NCBI GenBank assembly: GCA_033720855.1
Contig: JAWWBR010000041.1
Location: forward strand, 1-24,958
Reading direction: 5' to 3'
Length of the DNA stretch: 24,958 nt
DNA from: SMXQ01 sp033720855
Lineage (GTDB): Bacteria > Pseudomonadota > Alphaproteobacteria > SMXQ01
Position 1 is the stretch's first letter, and every line of letters starts with the position of its first letter. The position numbers were made by a program, and so were the translations under genes. The notes beneath the pieces were generated by a model that did not search any database, was not told the DNA's origin, and saw only the letters and a program-made list of their open reading frames with translations. Shown here piece by piece: positions 24,860 to 24,958 of this stretch.

Positions 24860-24958
24860 ATGAAGAAAATCGGTCGAATTCTCTCGGTCTTGCTTATGAG
24901 TTTGGGCCTTGCCGTCACCGTTTCCGCGGGCGGGGCGCAGGCGTCAAAATTTACCGAA
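24860..24958 (+). CDS. Start of a secreted protein gene, 3' end cut by window edge
   Basis: Only 33 codons are visible. They encode a classical Sec signal peptide: basic n-region MKKIGR, a hydrophobic core ILSVLLMSLGLAVTV, and a likely cleavage after AQA, before SKFTE. GGGAG lies about ten bases before the ATG at 24860. The mature part is too short to identify. The protein is expected to be periplasmic or exported. It is transcribed away from the PLDc_N gene. Confidence 0.7.
   Translation, partial: MKKIGRILSVLLMSLGLAVTVSAGGAQASKFTE

Overview
The window is GC-rich DNA of alphaproteobacterial type. The best clue is the layout: fourteen separate complex I genes in the order nuoA to nuoN, followed in the same direction by birA (without a repressor domain), coaX, an RNase J gene and a small DUF1467 gene. 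That arrangement is typical of Alphaproteobacteria. A Rhodospirillales-like organism is my guess from general resemblance; no species can be named from the sequence alone.

Layout. (1) Bases 2-910 hold the 3' part of a TauD/TfdA-family Fe(II)/2-oxoglutarate dioxygenase that begins outside the window. A convergent 55-residue tail-anchored membrane protein lies at 1096-1263 on the minus strand, with a perfect 12-bp stem-loop between the two. (2) About 500 bases without a convincing gene follow, ending in a promoter-like element and tRNA-Asp(GTC) at 1765-1841. (3) Bases 2000-16229 hold the complete nuoA-N operon for the proton-pumping NADH:quinone oxidoreductase. Its genes overlap or nearly touch, and all expected Fe-S, FMN and quinone-site motifs seen are intact. 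(4) Bases 16264-19798 hold birA, coaX, rnj and DUF1467, running on from nuoN with overlaps and no visible terminator. (5) Bases 19818-20770 hold a VOC-fold protein and a Tag-type 3-methyladenine DNA glycosylase, coupled by an ATGA overlap. (6) Bases 20858-23308 hold a fused gallate/protocatechuate-type extradiol dioxygenase, a dodecin, a ferritin-like protein and an ABM-fold small protein, all on the plus strand. (7) On the minus strand lie a patatin-like phospholipase (23342-24277) and a small PLDc_N-type membrane protein (24404-24598). The window ends 33 codons into a secreted protein on the plus strand.

How the genes work together. Complex I carries NADH electrons to quinone. The genes after it serve cofactor supply (biotin ligation, CoA synthesis) and RNA processing, and share its transcription direction rather than its pathway. 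The 20.8-23.3 kb stretch groups an Fe-dependent ring-cleavage enzyme with a flavin-binding and a probable iron-binding protein; a functional link is inference from proximity.

Overall this is largely a conserved housekeeping region. I did not find a convincing new multi-gene system. The observations most worth a second look are small: a ribosome-binding site buried in a hairpin, a palindrome before nuoA, a repeat and possible coupling mini-ORF before nuoJ, and the orphan ring-cleavage enzyme with its neighbours.
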